64,000 bases of DNA from Deinococcus aestuarii (GCF_018863415.1 NZ_JAHKSN010000013.1:1-64000); one strand, 5' to 3'. Shown: positions 8,444 through 16,938, counted from the first letter of the stretch. Notes: a model not told the origin generated them from the letters alone. Program-made: numbers and translations.

Positions 8444-9515
8444 CTCCGCTCGTCCACTTCAGGTGACGTCCGACCCGTGGGAGGGCGGGAGCCTGAGGAC
8501 GAGCCGGGGCTGAGCGGACCAAAATGTCGAAATCGTGTCCTAAGCCCGGTACGCGTGCGCTGGCAGATGGCGCGGAGGTTGTCTCTCGGCACAACAGAAG
8601 CCCCACGCGGGAACCTGACATTGCCGCGAGTGAGGCACAGGGCTTGACATCAGAACCTGCGCGCGTGTCTTCCGCCAGGTCGGACCCTGCTTTTGGCCTT
8701 CGCCTGCTCAACCGCTTCCCTGGCCCGCCGTCCACGACCTCGGCAGAAGTCCGAATTCGGCGGCCTCTGCGGTTTGCCGGTGAGGGACGACTGGACAACG
8801 GTGACGCTGAACGAAGAGCAGTCCCACCTGAAGCCCGCGGGAGTCACCCGCACCCGCGCCAGGGGCACGGCGCGAACTCGATGCTTCGCCCGAGCCGTTG
8901 CGCGCCGGGAGGGTGGCATGAGACCCCACCACACGGGCCTCCTCGGTGCGGGCAACGATGACAGCCCCGTCGCGCGGGTTTCTCGCGGGGCGCACGCGAC
9001 CTTGACAACGGAGGGCGCGCGCACGTCCGTTTAGGGGTGCGCTCGCGGGCGGTCGCCGCGAGTCGGGCGCGCGAGCCTCGGCGCTTCGTGGGGGGGGTGT
9101 ACCCCCATTGCGCCGCAGGGTAGCGCGCAGTCACCGTGCCGGACATGGGCCCTTCCTCTCTCGATGTCTGTCCCGTCCCACGTCTTGATATGACGCCCAG
9201 CAACCCGGCGACCACCCAGCACTTGGTCAAAGGAGCACGCCCCCAGTCTGGGGAGACCGAGGGCGTGCGGGGGACCCTTCTCAAACTTGAAACCAATATC
9301 GCTTTCGGCGTGGGGACGCCGACGGCCTCGGCCTGGGCCCAGGACACGTGCCTGGGCATGCCTGGTCAACGCACCGGGCGAGTGGCCTTCACCCAGGAGC
9401 GCGTGGGAGCGCCGTCCATGTCACGTGAGTTCACGCATCGCCGCTTCGGACTGCTGGTCCTGGAGCCGATTCACGGCCACCCCACCCTGCCGCGGCCCCT
9501 GGTAGGCGGCCAGGC
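8444..9515. other. 1.07-kb gene-poor stretch
   Basis: No open frame here looks coding. It contains the right copy of the direct repeat (8611-8704) and a small GGGGG-TGTA-CCCCC hairpin at 9093-9106. Near 9286 there is a short AT-rich patch (CTTGAAACCAATATCG). Nothing else is supported. Confidence 0.5.
8611..8704 (+). repeat. Diverged direct repeat, right copy
   Basis: Partner of 7330-7433. It shows the same block order: GAACCTG, GGGCTTGACA, ACCTGCGCGCGTGTCT, CGCCAG, GCCTTCGCC. Conservation is strongest over the 16-base ACCTGCGCGCGTGTCT core. Confidence 0.5.
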
Positions 9516-10520
9516 ATGAGCATTCGTCGTCGAAAGAAGACCCGGGCGTTCACGCAGATCAACAACGACGCCCTGCGCAACCCCGCCCTCAGCCTGAAGG
9601 CCAAGGGGCTGCTCGCCGTGATGATGAGCTGCCCCGAAGACTGGCAGTTCTACATGAACTGGCTTCAGCAGCAAAGCCGTGACGGCAAGGAAGCCCACCA
9701 GTCCGCCATGAAGGAATTGCAACAGCACGGCTACGTCGTCCGGCAGCGCGGAAACGGCGAGGACGGCCGGCTGGAGTGGGAGTATCTGGTGGACGATGAG
9801 CCGACCGGGAAACCCACACCCACCATGACGGGTAAACCCGGTCATGGTGACGCGCCGACCATGACTGGGTTTACCGTGCATGGTTCGACCATTCACGGTG
9901 AACCCGCCACTACAAATATGGATTCCACCAAAACGGATTCCATAAAGACAGAGAACATTCAAAGAGAGGAGGCCACGCTTCCCACGCGCTCTAACCCCAC
10001 ACAGGGAACTCTGCCGGACATCCTCCCACCCGAACTCCCGGTGCCTGACGGGGCCAGTGAGGGTTTCCCGGTCCCTGTTCAGGTTCGAGCTCAGATCCCC
10101 ACAAGCCATAACGATGAAGCCACGTCCTCCGAAAAAATTCTGGGCGGCGCGGCGCCGCGCGGACGCGAGCTGCAGACGTCCGAGGAGTATCTGCGGCGCA
10201 AGCTCGGCCCCCCGTTGGTGGACCGGTTGCTCGAGGAAATCCAGCCGCTCGGGGTAAACCGCCGCGCGGACTGGTTCGCGCTGCCGCTCGCCCGGGTGGA
10301 GGAGCTGGAGGCCGAGGCGCGGCGGACCCACGAGGCGCACAAGGTCAAGGTGTCCACACGGCTCAAAGACCTGCTCGACGAGGAGTGTCGGCGGGTGGGT
10401 CTTCTGGCCCGGTCCGCCCCTCCGAAGGATAGGCCGGAGCCCGCCCCCGACCCCAATGCCGACCCGATGGCCGCGTTGCTGGCCGGAGCGAGCCTGAACG
10501 GCAACCGGGGCCGCCGATGA
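9516..10520 (+). CDS. Replication initiator with N-terminal HTH (lambda O-like role)
   Basis: 334 aa. Residues 10-75 (FTQINNDALRNPALSLKAKGLLAVMMSCPEDWQF..) match the winged-helix domain found at the start of many phage/plasmid replication proteins. A low-complexity linker (about 95-145) with repeated PTMTG, HG and GKP units follows. The C-terminal part (SEEYLRRKLGPPLVDRLLEEIQPLG..) is helical and DnaD-like. The linker-coding DNA carries long imperfect palindromic repeats followed by an AT-rich patch, as in lambdoid origins inside gene O. The stop overlaps the DnaC-like gene by 4 nt (ATGA). It probably binds its own gene and recruits the helicase loader. Confidence 0.7.
   Translation: MSIRRRKKTRAFTQINNDALRNPALSLKAKGLLAVMMSCPEDWQFYMNWLQQQSRDGKEAHQSAMKELQQHGYVVRQRGNGEDGRLEWEYLVDDEPTGKPTPTMTGKPGHGDAPTMTGFTVHGSTIHGEPATTNMDSTKTDSIKTENIQREEATLPTRSNPTQGTLPDILPPELPVPDGASEGFPVPVQVRAQIPTSHNDEATSSEKILGGAAPRGRELQTSEEYLRRKLGPPLVDRLLEEIQPLGVNRRADWFALPLARVEELEAEARRTHEAHKVKVSTRLKDLLDEECRRVGLLARSAPPKDRPEPAPDPNADPMAALLAGASLNGNRGRR
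9822..9960 (+). other. Candidate replication origin inside the initiator gene
   Basis: Two 27-bp units, 9822-9848 and 9858-9884, start 36 bp apart. Each begins ACCATGAC and ends CATGGT. The first is a near-perfect dyad (ACCATGAC-GGGT / ACCC-GTCATGGT). A shortened third unit (ACCATTCACGGTGAACCC) lies at 9888-9905. An AT-rich patch follows at 9911-9960 (ACAAATATGGATTCC.. CATAAAGACAGAG). The repeat-then-AT-rich order matches phage origins embedded in initiator genes. Confidence 0.5.
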
Positions 10521-11446
10521 CTGAGTTCGCCAAGATCGAGCGCGAGCGCCAGACGACCGAGGCGTTCATGGAGAAACTTCGTGCCCGTGGGTTGGTGAAG
10601 CCCCCTCAGCGGCTCCCCGACCGGCACGCTGAGGCCATCGACGGCGCGCTGGCGTTGGCCCTGGAGCCCGAGGAGCCGCGCCGCCTGTACGCGACGCCCG
10701 AACAATACCGGGGCTGGGCGCAGGACCCCGTCACCCTCACGCTGGACCTGCACGCCGAGCACTGCCAGGCAGGCATGATCCTGGTGGGGGAGGGGGCGCA
10801 GGTGAGTTCGCTGGTGTGCCCCAATTGCCAGGCGCAGGGCCGTGCGGTGGAGCTGCGCAAGCGACTGGTCGCCGCAGGCGTGGACGGCCGTTACCTGGAC
10901 GTGGAGTGGGCGGATTTGGAGCAGCTCGCACCGCTCGACCGCCTGGCTCGCGCTTGCGGGGACATCCGGGGCATCCTCGATGAGGGGGAGAGCCTGCTGC
11001 TGTGGAGCGAGGGCACCGGCAGCGGCAAGACGCAGGCGGCGATGCTCGCGGCGAAGGCGGCCATCGCGGGACATCGGACGGCGCTCGTAGTCAATATCGC
11101 CCGCCTCGCGGTGGAGATTCGTGACGGGTACGGCGACCGCAGCGGGGCGGCCCTGAAGGAGTCGGCGGTCCAAAGGCTACTCGCGGCACCGGACCTGCTG
11201 GTGATTGACGACCTGGGCGCAGGCGAGTCGGACAGTGCGGCCATCGAACGCCGACTGCTGTTCCTGGCTTTGGATGAGCGGCAGATGCACCGGCGCAGCA
11301 CAGTCGTGACGAGCAACCTGCGCCCCGAGGAACTGGCGGTCACCTTCGGAGCGCGCATTCTGGCCCGTCTGTCTCCCCTGACCATTATCCATATCAACCA
11401 CGGAAAGAACTTCCGCCTGAAACCCGGGAGGAAGAGCCGATGGTGA
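10517..11446 (+). CDS. DnaC-like helicase-loader ATPase
   Basis: 309 aa. Walker A EGTGSGKTQAA (about 163-173), Walker B LLVIDDLGAGE (about 232), sensor-1-like STVVTSNLRPEEL (about 272) and an arginine near ARILARLSPL place it with DnaC/IstB-type AAA+ loaders. A CPNCQAQGRA motif (about 99) suggests a degenerate zinc-binding site. The expected role is loading DnaB at the origin marked by the upstream initiator. It overlaps that gene by 4 nt and the next by 7 nt, giving a tightly coupled operon. The Walker motifs are intact, so it looks functional. Confidence 0.8.
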   Translation: MTEFAKIERERQTTEAFMEKLRARGLVKPPQRLPDRHAEAIDGALALALEPEEPRRLYATPEQYRGWAQDPVTLTLDLHAEHCQAGMILVGEGAQVSSLVCPNCQAQGRAVELRKRLVAAGVDGRYLDVEWADLEQLAPLDRLARACGDIRGILDEGESLLLWSEGTGSGKTQAAMLAAKAAIAGHRTALVVNIARLAVEIRDGYGDRSGAALKESAVQRLLAAPDLLVIDDLGAGESDSAAIERRLLFLALDERQMHRRSTVVTSNLRPEELAVTFGARILARLSPLTIIHINHGKNFRLKPGRKSRW

Positions 11447-11643
11447 AACGCCTGCCCACCCCGCGCCACAGCGTCTACCAACCCGAACTCGCCACCGTGG
11501 CCGAGCTGGAGGCCCTGGATCTGAAGCTTGGCAGCATTCGCACGGGCGCCCCACCGACCTACGAAGACGGCGACCGCTCGGGCAGGTGTGGGCTGAACGA
11601 GATCGGCGGCGAGTTCGCCGGACGCCAAGGGGCGACGTCGTGA
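11440..11643 (+). CDS. Small hypothetical protein in replication operon
   Basis: 67 aa, ATG at 11440, overlapping the DnaC-like gene by 7 nt and the next frame by 4 nt (GTGA). The sequence has a conserved-looking core (HSVYQPELATVAELEALDLKLGSIR) and a Gly-rich end. Not recognised. Its position suggests an accessory of the phage-like replication module. Confidence 0.5.
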   Translation: MVKRLPTPRHSVYQPELATVAELEALDLKLGSIRTGAPPTYEDGDRSGRCGLNEIGGEFAGRQGATS

Positions 11644-12254
11644 AGGGCCCAGCTCTCCCCCACCGCGCGGTGGTCGCCGTCACCGGCTGGCCCACCCACG
11701 AGCGCAAGGGCAGGCTGGTCGGCAGGTTGCTCATCCGCACCGGTTGTCGGCCCACAGGCGAGACACGCGTGACCGTCCGTGTCTCCACACACACCGCCCC
11801 GGCACGCTGGCATCATGACGTGGACGAGGCCGAGCTGATCCCCGCCGCCCCTGCCGGGCGAGTTGCCCGCTCCCCGGCGAGGGGCGGTCTCCCCCGGGGT
11901 GCTGGAGGCGACGCTCTTCACCCCGGAGTTCGGCACGTGGTTCTGGGCACGCGTCGAGCAGGGAGAGGGCTGCTGGGAGTGGCAGAGCTCATTGAATGGG
12001 GGGGGTGGGCCGCAGCCTCCCCACTCACCGGGTGGTCTGGCTGCTGGCCGGACGCACGATCCCCGACGACCTGGTGCTCGACCACCCTTGTCGCAACCGG
12101 CGCTGCCGCAATCCGGCTCAAGGCAGTCGCCAGCCCGGAGAACACCCTGCGCGGGGAGACGGCGTCGGCTCGGCACGCCCGCGTGTTGTACTGCCCGCGG
12201 GGGCACGGGTATGGGGGTGAGAACCTGAGGGTGCCCTTGCGGGCGGCGGGGTGA
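11640..12254 (+). CDS. Hypothetical protein, open frame runs into broken HNH gene
   Basis: GTG at 11640 overlaps the previous stop (GTGA), so translation is probably coupled. The first 75 residues (VAVTGWPTHERKGRLVGRLLIRTGCRPTGETRVTVRV..) read as a genuine small protein with beta structure. Beyond about 11863 the same frame passes through the neighbouring HNH gene out of phase. Near the end it reads that gene's true C-terminus (AVASPENTLRGE, YCPRGHGYGGEN). The real protein probably once ended near the HNH start, and the present 204-codon frame is a product of decay. Not recognised. Confidence 0.4.
   Translation: MKGPALPHRAVVAVTGWPTHERKGRLVGRLLIRTGCRPTGETRVTVRVSTHTAPARWHHDVDEAELIPAAPAGRVARSPARGGLPRGAGGDALHPGVRHVVLGTRRAGRGLLGVAELIEWGGWAAASPLTGWSGCWPDARSPTTWCSTTLVATGAAAIRLKAVASPENTLRGETASARHARVLYCPRGHGYGGENLRVPLRAAG
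11863..12254 (+). pseudogene. HNH endonuclease, two frameshifts
   Basis: Three frames together give a phage-type HNH protein. The first is TTG at 11863 with FWARVEQGEGCWEWQSSLNG. From about 11996 comes a second frame with LPTHRVVWLLAGRTIPDDLVLDHPCRNRRCRNPA (the HNH core, LDH..CRNRRCRNP). From about 12115 a third frame has AVASPENTLRGE..YCPRGHGY. The first shift lies in a run of eight to nine Gs (11998-12006). The second fits loss of five bases between CTCA repeats near 12117. Two independent lesions argue against a single sequencing error. HNH genes of this type sit in phage replication or packaging modules. Confidence 0.7.
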
Positions 12255-12298
12255 CGTAGCCAACGAGGCGAGGGCAGTGTGGCCTGGAAGAGAACACA

Positions 12299-12318
12299 CC
12301 CACCCTGGAGCGGGTGGG
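12299..12318. terminator. GC-rich hairpin between convergent genes
   Basis: CCCACCC (12299-12305) / GGGTGGG (12312-12318) with a 6-nt loop. It lies between the rightward HNH remnant and the leftward antitoxin gene. There is no T-run, so a terminator role is tentative. Confidence 0.35.
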
Positions 12319-12340
12319 CGGACGGGCCATGCGGCGCGCT

Positions 12341-12748
12341 TCAATCAGCGGCCTGAGGCGCGTGGGGGTAAATCGGCACCTCGATTCGCTGGCCCGCATG
12401 GCGCGGCACGAGCACGACCTTGACCGTGTAGCCGAGCGCGTCCGCGTGTTCGGCCAGGGAGGTCACCGTCGGGTTGTGGGAGGCGTTCTCGATCTGCGAA
12501 AGCCTGCCCTTGGTCAACTGGCGCCGCCTGGCCAGTTCCTTGGCCGTGATCTGGGCCCGCTGCCGGGCGATCTTCCAGGCGTGAGCGAGGTTCTCGGCGT
12601 TCAAGGCGTCCTGATAGTCGGCCTCGATCCCCGCCCGGCTTTCCTGGGTCAACAGGCCTTCCGGCAGCCTGTCTGCCGGGGTGACCGTTCCGTCGTCATT
12701 CAGGAGGCTCGCGGCCAACTCCATCTTTGCTTTCAGGCGCTCGTTCAT
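12341..12748 (-). CDS. XRE-type antitoxin of a RelE/HigB-like pair
   Basis: 135 aa. The N-terminal 45 residues (MNERLKAKMELAASLLNDDGTVTPADRLPEGLL) are helical and likely contact the toxin. Residues 58-112 (AWKIARQRAQITAKELARRRQLTKGRLSQIENASHNPTVTSLAEHADALG) are a standard XRE helix-turn-helix. The C-terminus is a beta-rich VVLVPRHAGQRIEVP. It follows the toxin gene with a 4-nt overlap, the HigBA order with the toxin first. It should repress the operon together with the toxin. Confidence 0.75.
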   Translation of the reverse strand: MNERLKAKMELAASLLNDDGTVTPADRLPEGLLTQESRAGIEADYQDALNAENLAHAWKIARQRAQITAKELARRRQLTKGRLSQIENASHNPTVTSLAEHADALGYTVKVVLVPRHAGQRIEVPIYPHAPQAAD

Positions 12749-13008
12749 ACCTTGATCTCTCCTTTCTTGACGGCAATCAAGACGTCATAGGCTTCTTCGA
12801 TCAACCGCTCGTCGGGGTCGGCGTCCGGTTCTTTGTACTCGGCGTTCACAAGCACTGGGCGGCCATCCTTGAGCCAGAACAGGTAGATCCGTGCACCACC
12901 GCGCTGCCCCCCACGGGTCGAGGGCTTCAACTCCGAGATCCCCGGATAGCCCTGAAGAGAGAAGACGAAACGGCTCTGGTAACCGTGTTGGCGAACGTCC
13001 TTGCACAT
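12745..13008 (-). CDS. RelE/HigB-like toxin, start uncertain
   Basis: 87 aa from the ATG at 13008. The core (SLQGYPGISELKPSTRGGQRGGARIYLFWLKDGRPVLVNAEYKE) has the RelE-fold pattern: a G-x-P/S-E-L-K strand, then an ARIYLFW strand, then VLVNAEYKE. Good coding sequence continues upstream of this ATG (..NPRIIECLITLNRAGYRDAVWQCIE) to a TAG at 13114-13116. No ATG, GTG or TTG lies in that stretch. Either a CTG is used or the 5' end has been lost. It overlaps the antitoxin by 4 nt. Confidence 0.65.
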   Translation of the reverse strand: MCKDVRQHGYQSRFVFSLQGYPGISELKPSTRGGQRGGARIYLFWLKDGRPVLVNAEYKEPDADPDERLIEEAYDVLIAVKKGEIKV

Positions 13009-13181
13009 CTCAATGCACTGCCAGACCGCATCTCGGTAGCCGGCACGATTCAGGGTGATCAGGCACTCGATGATTCGCGGATTCTTTGCCCCCAGACGGC
13101 CCGGAAGGCGCGCCTACACCAGGGCGGGCACAGGTTTAGTTCACAGTAAACCATAACCAGGGGTCAAGGGATCGATCTCCG

Positions 13182-13767
13182 TTTCGGAGTCCCCATGAAG
13201 CAAGAGCGTTCTGCCGGGCGTTGCGCTCGGCCAGCCTCACCGACGCCCGCCCCTTCGCCGAGGTGCGCGCCGCCCTTACACCGAGGCGGAGGTCGCCGCC
13301 ATGCTCAACGCGGCACCCCGCCGCGAGCGGGTGTCGCTGCTGCTGGGCACCCACACGGGCCTACGGGTGGCGGAGCTGGTCGCGCAGGAGTGGCGCGACG
13401 TGGACCTGGAGACGGGCAAGTTCCTGGTGCGGCGGGGCAAGGGGGCAAGACTGGCCGGGTTTACGCCTCCAAGCGCCTGTGCGCGGCCCTCCAGAAGTGG
13501 CGGGGCCAGGGCTCGGGAGAGGGCCCCGTGCTGGGGAACGCCGACAGCGCCCGGCACTTCCGGAGCAAGGTGGCCGCCGCGGCGGGCGTGTCGAGCAAGG
13601 GCCGGGCGCTGCACAGCTTGCGGCACTCCAGCGGCGCCCGCATCTACCACGAGACCCATGACCTCAAGCGGGTCGCCGACCACCTCCGGCACGCCGACGT
13701 GTCCATCTCGGCGATCTACGCCCGCCGTGCCGGGGCCGAACTGCGCGCCACCACCGCCGACTGGTAG
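13182..13767 (+). pseudogene. Tyrosine recombinase/integrase remnant
   Basis: Three frames together give a XerC/phage-integrase catalytic domain. The first is ARAFCRALRSASLTDARPFAEVRA (13200-13270), the second YTEAEVAAMLNAAPRRERVSLLLGTHTGLRVAELVAQEWRDVD (13279-13440), and the third RVYASKRLCAALQKW..ALHSLRHSSGARIYHETHDLKRVADHLRHADVSISAIYA (from about 13450). The TGLRVAEL arginine, the HSLRHSSG box, the L-x-H and the C-terminal tyrosine (IYA) are all recognisable. The N-terminal domain is missing, and shifts occur near 13275 and in the G-run near 13440-13446. It was probably the integrase of the element carrying the lambda-like replication genes. Confidence 0.75.
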
Positions 13768-13771
13768 AGGC

Positions 13772-14499
13772 TCAGCGCCTCAGATCGAGGGTCCACTGAA
13801 GCGGCCCGGCACTCACCACGCCGCGGGCCTTCAGGGTCGAGACATGGGCCTTGAGGCTGCTCCAAGACACCCCGCCCTGCATGAGCGCCCCGCTCAGGTA
13901 CAAGCCACCGCTCTCCGGCGTCATGGTGCCCTGGAAGTCGAACGTGCCCAGCGTGGGAGTGAAGAGGCGGGCACTGGGCGTGCCGGACGACGCATCGAGG
14001 GTGAGGGTCAAGTCGGTGCTGCCCACGAGGCTGGTGCCCAGTCCGCGATAACTGCCCGTCGTCAGCAGGGTGGAGACCGGCGAGGAGAGGGCGTGGAGAC
14101 GGGAGGGCCTGTTCGCCCCCCGGGTGGTCCTCGGTCGCCTCGGCGGCGTGAATGAGCAGGCTGAGCGTGTCGTTGTTGACCATACCGACGCCCACACGCT
14201 CGTGGTGACTCCTGGCAGAGTCGGCGATGGGCAGGCCTGCGTTCCCGGTGAAACAGCACACGAAAAAGTCACCGCTGCTGTCGTCGCACCCTCCCCCGGC
14301 GCGCCAGACCCACGCCCGCCCACCGGACGAGCCGTTCGCAGGGATGCAGCAGCAAGGGGGCCTCGGTGGCGGGGATGGGCGCGCTCTCCTCCGTCAGCAC
14401 CCGCCCCACGGGCAGGCCCGGCACCCGCAACTCCGCCCGGCGGCCGCGGTTAACCTGCACCAGAACACCCACCCGTGGGGGTCTCGCCTCCTGGGCCAC
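13772..14499 (-). pseudogene. Decayed gene of unknown function (three frames)
   Basis: Codon-like protein sequence moves through three frames on this strand. The upstream part is VAQEARPPRVGVLVQVNRG..LTEESAPIPATEAPLLLHP. The middle is GDFFVCCFTGNAGLPIADSARSHHERVGVGMVNNDTLSLLIHAAEATED. The 3' part is SSPVSTLLTTGSYRGLGTSLVGSTDLTLTLDASSGTPSARLFTPTLGTFDFQGTMTPESGGLYLSG.. The last part is rich in Ser/Thr/Gly beta strands, as in secreted or surface proteins. No family is recognised. At least two frameshifts (near 14270 and 14100) make it nonfunctional as read. Confidence 0.45.
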
Positions 14500-14634
14500 C
14501 TGGCGGCGGCCAGTGGCGATGCCGCCCTTGAGGCCGTGACGGCTCCTTCCGTGCTGCCGCCCACATTCCTCTCGGCCACGGGCCCACCGGCCGCCCTGTC
14601 GGGAGCGGCCCAGACAGGCTCCTCGCGGACAGGG

Positions 14635-16020
14635 TCAGCCCAGGAGCTTGCGGTAGGCCGCATTGATCGCCTGCATCCGCCGCTCGGCCAACTGGCGGAA
14701 CTCCGGCCCCAGATGCCCGACCCGGTCCGGATGGTACTTCTTGGCCAGGTCCCGGTACGCCGCCCGGATCTCCTCGGGCGAGGCGTCCGGTCCCACCCCC
14801 AGCACCTCATGCGGTTCCCCCCCGCCGCCCGTCCCCCCCAACGTCTCCAACGCCTCGAGCAGGTCCGCCGCCCCCCCACGCAGGCACCACACCTCGCCCA
14901 TCAGAGAGAAGTCCGTGTCCCGGGCGCGCGGCTGCCAGACCACGGGCACGCCCTGAAGCTGACGTGCCGCGTGCCGCACCTGGTCGTGAATCTCCTGCCA
15001 CGACTTCACCCGGTCCCCTTTCGGCGCCTGGAGGTCCATCCGGTCCGTCCTGGCCTTCACGTCCACCACGTACTTCTCCCCCGCCGGTGACATGAGGATG
15101 GCGTCCGCGTCGCCCCCCGAGGTCAGCAGCAGGTTCGGGATCATCTCCCACTCGGGCGGCATGAGGTTGTACAGTTCCTGCACCGCCTCCGCCTCGACCT
15201 GCCGCCCGAACTCTGCGGGGGATGGCTTGGGTGCGGACTGCTCGAGGTTGCGCCGCATCCCGGACCAGGTCTGTAACTGCCCGGCGAGGTCGTCGGCCGT
15301 GCCGATCACCGTGCTGACCCCATGCTCGGCAGTGGTCTCATAGTCGCCCTGGGCCTGTGGGGGCTTGACCACCCACAGAACGTGCTGGCCACGGCTCACC
15401 ACCCCGGGGTCACGGGCGGCCAGGGAACGCACGGTGTCGGCCGTCACGTCCCGCCAGTTCACGTGCGGCGTGCCATACCGCTGCTCCGCCCGCCCCGGCG
15501 TGACACCCAGAAAGAAAGTCTGGCCCTCCGGGCTCACCAGAACCCGCGCGACGTGGGAGGCCTGCGGGTCCCTGGGCAGGTAAACCTTCCACCCCTCCCC
15601 CAGGCTTCCAGCCAGGCGTCCAAGGGCGCGGTCGAACCCCAGCGCCCGGCGATGCACCGCCAGGTGACGCAGGGCCAGAAACGCCAGAACCGGCGCGACG
15701 AGCAGCACGGCGGTGTTCTCGGACAACAGCCGAGCCAACAGGAAGAGGATCACCAGCAGCGCGAGCGCGAGCAAGCGCCCCACCTGGTCCAGGGAGCGCA
15801 GGCTCAGGGCGAAGACCACCAGGGCGAGGGCCAGGGGAACCGCGCCGCGAAGCCCCAGGGCCAGTTGCGCGAACAGCAGAACGGTGAACGCCACCGTCGC
15901 CGCCGCGAGCATCCGGGCGCCCCGGACGTCCGGGCTGAAGGTCACCGCCTCCTTCCTGGCGCCCAGCAAGCCCAGGAGATGCAGGAGCCGGAACAGGACG
16001 GGGGGACGCTCAGTGGACAT
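14635..16020 (-). CDS. Membrane protein with NERD nuclease-like and C-terminal DnaJ domains
   Basis: 461 aa from the ATG at 16020, which has GAGAGGA 6-7 nt upstream. A GTG at 16035 is possible but lacks a site. Four TM helices lie near 37-60, 62-76, 83-103 and 104-124. A soluble domain (130-250) precedes a NERD-type PDDEXK region (about 275-330) with GGDADAILMSPAGEKYVVDVKAR. The last 60 residues are a J-domain (HEVLGVGPDASPEEIRAAYRDLAKKYHPDR) with an intact HPD. A membrane-held nuclease-like domain fused to an Hsp70-recruiting J-domain is unusual. It follows the 16060 gene by 39 bp, in one operon. A defence or quality-control role is inference. Confidence 0.75.
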   Translation of the reverse strand: MSTERPPVLFRLLHLLGLLGARKEAVTFSPDVRGARMLAAATVAFTVLLFAQLALGLRGAVPLALALVVFALSLRSLDQVGRLLALALLVILFLLARLLSENTAVLLVAPVLAFLALRHLAVHRRALGFDRALGRLAGSLGEGWKVYLPRDPQASHVARVLVSPEGQTFFLGVTPGRAEQRYGTPHVNWRDVTADTVRSLAARDPGVVSRGQHVLWVVKPPQAQGDYETTAEHGVSTVIGTADDLAGQLQTWSGMRRNLEQSAPKPSPAEFGRQVEAEAVQELYNLMPPEWEMIPNLLLTSGGDADAILMSPAGEKYVVDVKARTDRMDLQAPKGDRVKSWQEIHDQVRHAARQLQGVPVVWQPRARDTDFSLMGEVWCLRGGAADLLEALETLGGTGGGGEPHEVLGVGPDASPEEIRAAYRDLAKKYHPDRVGHLGPEFRQLAERRMQAINAAYRKLLG

Positions 16021-16059
16021 GGCGGGTCCTCTCACCCGTCAGGTGGGCCGGCCGGCACG

Positions 16060-16938
16060 TCACGCCTGGTCCTCCATCACGGGGGAGGTCTTCACGAGGT
16101 GCTCCAGCAGCGCGGCAAGTTGCAGGTCACGCCCAACGGTGCGGGTCGAGGGGCCGCCCTCCCCGGCGACAACCTCCCGCAGCAGCCCCTCCAACACCTG
16201 CGCCGCCGGCTGTCCACTCCGCAACGCCCGGTGCATCCGGGTCCTGGCCTGGCGCACCTGCTCCTCGAGGGACAGGCCCAGAGCGACGCTGCCCTGAGCG
16301 CCCAGCTGGCGGAACCGGAGGGCCGCCTCCCAACAGATCTCCAGAACGCGGTCGGGTTTGGGCCGGCCCTCGAGCACGATCAGCGCCAGTTGCACCCGCA
16401 GCAGCGCGACAAGCTGCTCCTCACGTGGACTCAGGGGCGGGAATGGCAACTCCACCGGCTCGGGGATGTCGGGCGCGGCTGGCAGCCCCGCCAGACGCTC
16501 GACCGCCAGTGCTCCTTTGAGCAGCGCGGTCACCTCCGTCTCTGCACGGGAGGCGTCCCCCGGCTCGAGGGTCACAGTCCGCAGGTTGAAGAGGTGCTCC
16601 GCGTCCCGGGTGCTGCGATGACCCGCCAGATGGTCCTCGAACTGGGCCGTGCTCAGGCACAGCGGCCAGAAGAACCTCTGGACACTCGCCCGGTGGTAGG
16701 CCACGCCTCGCAGTGTCTGGGCGGTCCGCAGGGCGAAGTGCCGCAGGTCGGGCGAGGGGTCCGGCTCCTCCCGCACCCACTCCCCCACGGCGACGGCCAT
16801 CAGCAGAACCCGCTCGACAGTCTGCGGGGGCAAGGGAGGCACCGACGATTTGGGAATGCCCCGGCGCCGCCTGGTCGGGCCGCCGTGCTCTTCACGCACT
16901 TTTCCGGTCACAGCCTGAACCCTCGGGACCGAGACCAT
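16060..16938 (-). CDS. Hypothetical protein, operon partner of the NERD-DnaJ gene
   Basis: 292 aa, ATG at 16938. Basic N-terminus (GKVREEHGGPTRRRRGIPKSS), then an all-helical body rich in Leu, Ala and Arg with conserved-looking blocks (TVERVLLMAVAVGEWVREEPDPSPDLRHFALRTAQTL and SPREEQLVALLRVQLALIVLEG). No signal peptide, membrane helix or catalytic motif is visible. It is transcribed immediately upstream of the membrane NERD-DnaJ gene and could be its regulator or substrate adaptor. Not recognised. Confidence 0.6.
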   Translation of the reverse strand: MVSVPRVQAVTGKVREEHGGPTRRRRGIPKSSVPPLPPQTVERVLLMAVAVGEWVREEPDPSPDLRHFALRTAQTLRGVAYHRASVQRFFWPLCLSTAQFEDHLAGHRSTRDAEHLFNLRTVTLEPGDASRAETEVTALLKGALAVERLAGLPAAPDIPEPVELPFPPLSPREEQLVALLRVQLALIVLEGRPKPDRVLEICWEAALRFRQLGAQGSVALGLSLEEQVRQARTRMHRALRSGQPAAQVLEGLLREVVAGEGGPSTRTVGRDLQLAALLEHLVKTSPVMEDQA

